Below are positions 59,396-64,000 of a stretch of 64,000 nucleotides of DNA, one piece after another (the stretch's first letter is position 1; each line of letters opens with the position of its first letter). The DNA comes from Thermoplasmata archaeon (lineage in GTDB: Archaea > Thermoplasmatota > Thermoplasmata > Lutacidiplasmatales > UBA184), in NCBI GenBank assembly GCA_022749815.1, contig JAKIWV010000004.1:1-64000 (forward strand). Direction: 5' to 3'. The position numbers and the translations under genes were made by a program. The notes below the pieces were generated by a model. It ran no database searches. It saw only the letters and a list, made by a program, of their open reading frames with translations, and was not told where the DNA came from.

Positions 59396-60047
59396 GTGGG
59401 GCCGTCGCGAGTACGCCGATGCCCTCGCCGAAATGCGCTCGATGAGAGCGGCTCGGCGGCGCGGCGAAATCCCCGACACCCTGATCCTCGTCGAACACCC
59501 GCCCGTGATCACCGTGGGGGTCCAGGGTCGCGAGGGGGATGTGCTCCCGGAGGGGATTCCCGTGTTTGACGTGGAACGGGGGGGCAAGAGCACGTACCAC
59601 GGGCCCGGCCAGCTCGTGGGGTACCCGATCGTCGACCTCAATGAGCGAAGGCGGGATGTACGCAGATACGTCGGGGATCTCGAGGAGCTCGTCATACGTG
59701 CCCTCGCGGAGCAGTCTCTGACAGCGGCGCGCCGCGAGGGGCAGCGGGGGGTGTGGGTCGATGGCCGGCGCAAGATCGCCTCCGTAGGGATTGCGGTCGA
59801 GGAATGGGTCGCCTTCCACGGGTTCGCGTTGAACGTCGACACCGACCTGTCGGTCTTCCGGTCGTTCCACCCGTGCGGTCTGCCGGGGGAAGTCATGACG
59901 TCGGTCTCCAGGGAGCGGGGCGTCCGGGTGCCCATTGAGGACCTTCGGGAGCCGATACTGCGGGCCTGGCAAGGGATCTTCGGCGCGCCGACCGGCGTCG
60001 TCGGCTCCGGAGCGGCGGTCCAACCGGCGGCACCGGCCTCGCCGTGA
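59361..60047 (+). CDS. lipB: Lipoyl(octanoyl) transferase LipB
   Basis: Transfers octanoyl groups to lipoyl domains such as that of E2. 228 residues from ATG 59361 (MSPVESVVDHREWGRREYAD). LVEHPPVITVGVQGR, RGGKSTYHGPGQLVGYPIVDL, GRRKIASVGIAV with the catalytic Lys, and HPCGLPG with the catalytic Cys are all present. Overlaps lpdA by 35 bp. Its position ties it to lipoylation of this very complex. LipA is not in the window. Confidence 0.93.
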   Translation: MSPVESVVDHREWGRREYADALAEMRSMRAARRRGEIPDTLILVEHPPVITVGVQGREGDVLPEGIPVFDVERGGKSTYHGPGQLVGYPIVDLNERRRDVRRYVGDLEELVIRALAEQSLTAARREGQRGVWVDGRRKIASVGIAVEEWVAFHGFALNVDTDLSVFRSFHPCGLPGEVMTSVSRERGVRVPIEDLREPILRAWQGIFGAPTGVVGSGAAVQPAAPASP

Positions 60048-60973
60048 GTGCTCCGTCCGGTTCTCGGCTCCGCCTGCTCCTCATCGGCGGGGGTGGGGGA
60101 TTCGTCGGTCGGGCGGTCCTCTCCACGCTCGGTTCAGATTTCCGGATTCGGTCGCTGCACCGGCATCCCACGCCCAACGAAGGCCCCGAGGTCGAGTGGA
60201 TCCCCGAGGACCTGACGGCAGTGCAGGACTGGGCTCCGCTGCTCGACGAGGTCGACGTGGTGTTGAACCTCGCCTGGTACCGCTGGGCATCTGAATCGGC
60301 CTTCCGGTCTCTCCATGACGGTCTGCGGCGTCTCCTGGAGGCGGCGGTCCGCTCCGGGGTTCGACGGTTTCTTCAGGTCAGCGTTCCGCCCGCGCCGGCC
60401 TCGCTCGAACAGGATCTACCGTACCTGCGATACAAACGGCGATTCGACGTCGCGGTGGCTGGGAGCGGTCTGTCGTACCGCATCGTTCGTCCGACGATGC
60501 TGTTCGGACCCGGCGATGTCCTGCTCTCCGAAATGGTTCGGTTGATGCGCCGGTATCCGCTCTTTCCCATGTTCGGGGATGGGGGCTATCACGTGAGCCC
60601 GATCGCCGTCTCCGACCTGGCCCGGGTGCTGCGGCGGGAGGCGCACGGCGGGGACTCGGGCCGCCTGGACCTGGGCGGTCCCGAACGCCTCACGTATCGG
60701 GCACTGACGGACCGGATGTTCTGGGTGCTAGGGAAGCGACCCCGGTACTGGACCACCTCCGCTTCGGGCGCCCGCCGGTTGACCCGGTGGCTGACGGCGT
60801 TGGGCTCCACACTTCTGTATCCCTATGAGGTCGAATGGCTGATGAGTGACCTGCTCGGATTGCCCGCGTACGAGGGAATCGACCCGCCGCTCGTCAAAGT
60901 GGGCCCCTATCTCGAACAGCTCGCCGCCGGGCGACTCGTCCCGAATCCTCGGGGCCTCTGGCCGAACCTTTAA
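60044..60973 (+). CDS. NAD-dependent epimerase/dehydratase family protein
   Basis: An atypical or extended SDR of 309 residues. The nucleotide motif reads LLLIGGGGGFVGRAVLSTLG (GxxGxxG-like). DLTAVQDWAPLLDEVDVVLNLAW and VRRFLQVSVPPAPAS are sheet strands of the Rossmann core. The active-site Tyr-Lys is RYKRRFDVAVAGSGLSYRIVRPTMLFGPGD (Y-x-K shifted as YKR). It overlaps lipB by 4 bp (GTGA) and ends the operon. Role in relation to the complex unknown. Confidence 0.85.
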   Translation: MSAPSGSRLRLLLIGGGGGFVGRAVLSTLGSDFRIRSLHRHPTPNEGPEVEWIPEDLTAVQDWAPLLDEVDVVLNLAWYRWASESAFRSLHDGLRRLLEAAVRSGVRRFLQVSVPPAPASLEQDLPYLRYKRRFDVAVAGSGLSYRIVRPTMLFGPGDVLLSEMVRLMRRYPLFPMFGDGGYHVSPIAVSDLARVLRREAHGGDSGRLDLGGPERLTYRALTDRMFWVLGKRPRYWTTSASGARRLTRWLTALGSTLLYPYEVEWLMSDLLGLPAYEGIDPPLVKVGPYLEQLAAGRLVPNPRGLWPNL

Positions 60974-60975
60974 GG
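60967..60975 (+). promoter_or_regulatory. TATA-like element of the 61000 gene
   Basis: CCTTTAAGG lies about 29 bp before ATG 61000, as for a leaderless gene. It overlaps the stop of the epimerase gene. Confidence 0.45.
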
Positions 60976-60999
60976 CCCGTAGGTTCCAATCCTCCTGAC

Positions 61000-61932
61000 A
61001 TGGAAGCCGCCGACCTGTCGCGCCGTCTGGGAGATTTCTACCTCGTCGCTACCGAGGTTCTGAGGGACGTGACCGAGCCCACAGAGCAGCAGATCAAGCA
61101 CTGGATCGTGAATCCGTTCCTCGTCACGCTCGGATGGGACCCCGACGACAAGAAGCAGGTCTACCTCGATTTCCCTGTCAAGGCGGACGGTTCCCACGCC
61201 GACTACGCCCTGCTCGATCAGGCGGGGAAGCCGCGCGTCGTTCTCGACATCAAGCGGCCCCCGAACCCTGGGACCGACTCCGAGAAGGCGATCAAGAACT
61301 CGCGCGCCGTCGGCTCTCCTCTGGCCCTCGTCACGAACGGCCAGGAGTTCTCGCTCTGGTACGTTTCGGAGTCGGAGCAGCCCACTCCCCTCTTCGTCTA
61401 CTCGCTCAAGGAACTCGCGGACAATGCGGAGGCGCTCCTGGGCCTCACCGCCGACTACCGGGTCTCCGACACCGGCATCAGCCTGCTGCGGAAGTCGGCG
61501 ATCCGCGTCGCGGTCCTGCAGATGCTGGAGGAGAATTCAGAGAAGACGTTCGACGCCCTCGTCGGCTGGGTCCAGGCGCAGGTCGCACCGGGGGCCCTCG
61601 ACGACTCCACCGACGAGGCAATCCGGGAAGCGACGATGATGTGGCTCAACGAAGAGCATCTCACGATGGCGATGTTCGCCCCCGGCCCCCAGGACAAGAA
61701 GCTCCACGAGCTACGGGTCACGAACGCCAAGGACTGGGAGGCATTCCCGCGGGGGCCCAACGGGACGTTCCAGTACAAGTACGACTCTTCGAAGACGCTC
61801 GACCTACGGCAGAGCCCCAAGGAGGTCAAAGAGAGCCTGCGCCGACAGGGGTTCAAGACCTCCACGGCGACGGCGTTCGGCGGCCTCTACTACGCGCTGC
61901 GCCAGCGGGCCGGCCTCAAGACTGCGTCTTAG
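61000..61932 (+). CDS. Solitary type I restriction HsdR N-terminal-like nuclease domain protein
   Basis: A 310-residue protein. The first ~180 residues resemble the HSDR_N_2 domain: QIKHWIVNPFLVTLGWDPDD, then KADGSHADYALLDQAGKPRVVLDIKRPPNP, which carries the PD-(D/E)xK pattern D-x(n)-D-I-K, and RAVGSPLALVTNGQEFSLWYV. The C-terminal half is helical and ends in a DNA-binding-like SPKEVKESLRRQGFKTSTATAFGGLYY. No hsdM, hsdS or helicase is adjacent. It may be a stand-alone nuclease or a defence-related orphan. Confidence 0.75.
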   Translation: MEAADLSRRLGDFYLVATEVLRDVTEPTEQQIKHWIVNPFLVTLGWDPDDKKQVYLDFPVKADGSHADYALLDQAGKPRVVLDIKRPPNPGTDSEKAIKNSRAVGSPLALVTNGQEFSLWYVSESEQPTPLFVYSLKELADNAEALLGLTADYRVSDTGISLLRKSAIRVAVLQMLEENSEKTFDALVGWVQAQVAPGALDDSTDEAIREATMMWLNEEHLTMAMFAPGPQDKKLHELRVTNAKDWEAFPRGPNGTFQYKYDSSKTLDLRQSPKEVKESLRRQGFKTSTATAFGGLYYALRQRAGLKTAS

Positions 61933-63101
61933 GCGGCCTTCCGGTCGGCCGCCCGCGCCGCCGGCCACCGGCGACGGGCGGCGATTCGGTGCATGACCTC
62001 GGAGGTTCCGTGAGCGAGCATTCCGCTCCGCACGTCCCGCCAGCGCTGTTCGTGGGGGAGCTCCTTGGAGTAGCCTCGGCCCCCATGGAACTGTATCGCA
62101 TGGTCCAGGGCGGTCAGCGCCACGTGCGTCGCCAGCCACTTGCTCATCGCCGCGGCATCGTCGGCGCGCTCTCCTCGGTCCAATCGTTCGAGGACGCGCT
62201 CGACAAATAGCCACGCGGCGGCCAGTCGAGTACCGTCTTCGACCAAGGGAAACGCGACCGCCTCCTGGCGGGATAGCGGCTCTTCGAAGACCACCCGCTC
62301 CCCCACTTCCCGGACCGTCTCCTCCCACGACGCCCGTGCGACGCCCAGATAGATCGCACCGAGTAGAGCCCGCTCGTGCGTCAGCTCCCCCTTGAGGTAC
62401 TCCAGCGCCCGGCCGGGCTCTCCGACGAGATGGGCGGGCGAGATTTCCACCGAGTCGTACGTGACGGTCCCCCGGCGCATCCAGCGCTCGCCCAGATCCT
62501 CGACTACCTCCCGTCGAATGCCTGGGAGGTCCTGAGGTACGATGTATGCAGACACTCCGCCCCCGCCCACCGGGCTGTCGGCCGGACGGACGTAGACGAG
62601 AGCCGCTTGCGCATCGGCCGCGAACGCCACCTGGCTCTTCGTGCCGGAGAGAACCAGCCGGTCGCCGCGATGTTGGACCTTCGCCGACAGCCGAGAGAGG
62701 TCGGAGCCCGCCTGGGGCTCCGTGACCTGGTTGCCGATGAGGAGCTCCCCGCGCGCGAGCGGAATCGCGAACCGCGCCCGGAGCTCTGCCGACCCCTGGG
62801 CCCCAATGACACTCGTGAACTCGGGCTGAAGGGACAGCTTGGCGAAGGCGGTGCCGGCCCAATAGGCGAACTCCTGGAGTACGGCGCCGGCCCTACGGAG
62901 CGGGAGGCCTCGTCCGCCCTGGTCGGGGGACAGCGTCAGGCCCAGCCACCCTTCTCTTCCCATCGACCGATACTCTGCCCAAGGGAATTCGGGGTGGGCG
63001 TCCAGTGTGGCAGACCGTTCCGCCAAGCGGTGCGAGCGGGCGAACTGCTCGACCTCCGAGCGCAGAGGATCGTCCGGAAGAACCGAGGCGAGGTCGGTCA
63101 C
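61929..63101 (-). CDS. Acyl-CoA dehydrogenase family protein
   Basis: 390 residues from GTG 63101 (VTDLASVLPDDPLRSEVEQF), whose codon overlaps the preceding CoA-transferase stop as GTGA. IGNQVTEPQAGSDLSRLSAK is the first family signature. ALDHAIQFHGGRGYSKELPHEQRWRDVRSGMLAHGTSEVMHRIAARR (split) is the second, although the usual catalytic Glu context EGTxE reads AHGTSEV here. Coupled to a class III CoA-transferase, it probably acts on one specific acyl-CoA. Converges with the HsdR-like gene by 4 bp. Confidence 0.9.
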   Translation of the reverse strand: MTDLASVLPDDPLRSEVEQFARSHRLAERSATLDAHPEFPWAEYRSMGREGWLGLTLSPDQGGRGLPLRRAGAVLQEFAYWAGTAFAKLSLQPEFTSVIGAQGSAELRARFAIPLARGELLIGNQVTEPQAGSDLSRLSAKVQHRGDRLVLSGTKSQVAFAADAQAALVYVRPADSPVGGGGVSAYIVPQDLPGIRREVVEDLGERWMRRGTVTYDSVEISPAHLVGEPGRALEYLKGELTHERALLGAIYLGVARASWEETVREVGERVVFEEPLSRQEAVAFPLVEDGTRLAAAWLFVERVLERLDRGERADDAAAMSKWLATHVALTALDHAIQFHGGRGYSKELPHEQRWRDVRSGMLAHGTSEVMHRIAARRRWPAARAADRKAA

Positions 63102-64000
63102 TGGCCCTCGCGCGAGTAGAACGGGGAGCGAGGGGCGGCCGCGGGAGAGACCCGATGCTCGCCGAGCACGCCGGCCCTCCGCAAGGAGTGGATCCGTTCC
63201 GAGGAGTAGCCTAGAAGTCGGCCGAGCACGGCCTCGTTGTCTTGCCCCAGCCACGGCGCGCCGCGCCAGACGCCTCCGGGCGTCGTTTGGAACCTCGGCG
63301 CAACGCCGGCGCCCTTCACCGGTCCCGCCACCGGGTCGGTCCACTCGAGGAACATCCCCCGCTCGTTGAAATGCGGGTCGCGCGCGAGCTCGTCGATCCG
63401 GTACACCCGGGAGATCGCCGTATCGTGGTCGCGGCCGATCCGTTCGAGCTCTTCGACGGTGCGCGATGCACAAAAGCGATCGATGACGGGGTCGACCAGA
63501 TCCCGGTGGGCGATGCGGAAGCCGGGATCGTCGAGCTGTCGATCGGTGAGACCTAGAAGATCGCGGAGCCGAGCCCAGCTCGGGGGGGTGGGAGCCGCGA
63601 CTACGACCCATCCATCCATCGCCCGTACCACGTTGTACGGGTGCAATCGGGGGTGAGCGTTCCCGTGCCGGCCCCGGACGACACCGCGCATGAAGTAGTC
63701 GAGAGCCAGGTTTTCTAGGAGAGTGAAGAAGACCTCGTACTGGGCCACGTCCACCACTTGGCCCATCCCGGTCCGCTGCGCGTGGACGTAGCCCATCAGG
63801 GCCGCCGTCGCGGCGGACAGGCCGGTGACCGTATCGTTGAGGGCCGTGCCCGACCGCATGGGAGGGTCGGGTTCCGGGTTCCCTTGGAGCGACAGGAAGC
63901 CGCTGTAGGCCTGGCCGATCAGGTCGAAGGAGGGAGCGCTGATCCGCTCAGGCCGGCCCGTTTGTCCGAAGCCCGAAACGTGCACGACGGTCAGGCGAGG
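63098..64000 (-). CDS. CoA-transferase family III (CaiB/BaiF), 5' end outside window
   Basis: Transfers CoA between carboxylic acids. The frame is open to the window edge and reads RLTVVHVSGFGQTGRPERIS, the family's conserved VSxSGFGxTGP segment, so roughly the first third of the protein is missing. PSFDLIGQAYSGFLSLQGNPEPDPPM, SAATAALMGYVHAQRTGMGQVVDVAQYE (split) and the later GRHGNAHPRLHPYNVVRAMDGWV are typical. The catalytic Asp lies in the FDLIGQAYSG region. Translationally coupled to the acyl-CoA dehydrogenase. Confidence 0.92.
   Translation of the reverse strand, partial: PRLTVVHVSGFGQTGRPERISAPSFDLIGQAYSGFLSLQGNPEPDPPMRSGTALNDTVTGLSAATAALMGYVHAQRTGMGQVVDVAQYEVFFTLLENLALDYFMRGVVRGRHGNAHPRLHPYNVVRAMDGWVVVAAPTPPSWARLRDLLGLTDRQLDDPGFRIAHRDLVDPVIDRFCASRTVEELERIGRDHDTAISRVYRIDELARDPHFNERGMFLEWTDPVAGPVKGAGVAPRFQTTPGGVWRGAPWLGQDNEAVLGRLLGYSSERIHSLRRAGVLGEHRVSPAAAPRSPFYSREGQ

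Noticed and set aside
57671-59935. Open frame of about 750 codons on the minus strand
   Set aside because: Antisense to E1alpha', E3 and LipB, which are unambiguous. Shadow frame.

Overview
The window is chromosomal DNA of a GC-rich archaeon, most likely an uncultivated member of the Thermoplasmatota. The archaeal assignment rests on sn-glycerol-1-phosphate dehydrogenase, GatD/GatE, Spt5 with NGN and KOW domains, SecE, isopentenyl phosphate kinase with type 2 IPP isomerase, MptE, Hel308, an Orc1/Cdc6 relative, archaeal Elp3, TATA boxes about 25-30 bp before start codons, and intron-like insertions in both tRNA genes. FtsZ and SMC-ScpA-ScpB are also encoded. A pyruvate-type dehydrogenase complex and two acyl-CoA dehydrogenases suggest heterotrophic, probably respiratory, metabolism. 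The phylum is an inference.

Layout. 1-2.1 kb: end of a cell-surface protein with five near-identical repeats. 2.4-7.3 kb: tRNA-Arg, then gatD-gatE-LOG-like protein-HAD phosphatase-zinc finger, tightly overlapped. 7.3-10.5 kb: small membrane proteins, a HExxH protein, Hsp20 and a D-2-hydroxyacid dehydrogenase. 10.5-14.5 kb: ftsZ-secE-spt5-rpl11 on the minus strand, divergent from mptE. 14.4-18.4 kb: GT-C-like membrane protein, small proteins, isocitrate/isopropylmalate dehydrogenase. 18.5-24.3 kb: a complete casposon. 24.3-46.9 kb: orc1/cdc6-like gene, hel308, acyl-CoA dehydrogenase, rqcH, tRNA-Pro, G1P dehydrogenase, queE, leuS, dcd, metal P-type ATPase, MEMO, HIT, scpB-scpA-smc. 47.0-49.9 kb: small accessory patch with an AbrB-like protein, a transposase and membrane proteins. 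50-61 kb: IPK-Idi2-Elp3, then a 2-oxoacid dehydrogenase operon (E1alpha, E1beta, E2, second E1alpha, E3, LipB). 61-64 kb: a lone HsdR-N-like protein, acyl-CoA dehydrogenase and a CoA-transferase cut by the window end.

The most exciting object is the casposon at 18530-24280. It has perfect 78-bp terminal inverted repeats and a 14-bp target-site duplication (GTTCTGCGCGGTTC). It encodes a Cas1-type integrase with intact E170/H190/D202 and a family B DNA polymerase, plus an overlapping minus-strand operon of small proteins, one of which resembles a small tailed-virus structural-module protein. It is visibly more A/T-rich than its surroundings. It inserted right after the start codon of the orc1/cdc6-like gene. 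Joining the flanks through one copy of the duplication restores an ATG-started reading frame behind a leaderless-type promoter. In the present arrangement that promoter and ATG are stranded on the left side, and the right inverted repeat supplies in-frame GTG codons to the orc1 frame.

All functions are assigned by reading motifs and whole-protein resemblance, without database searches.
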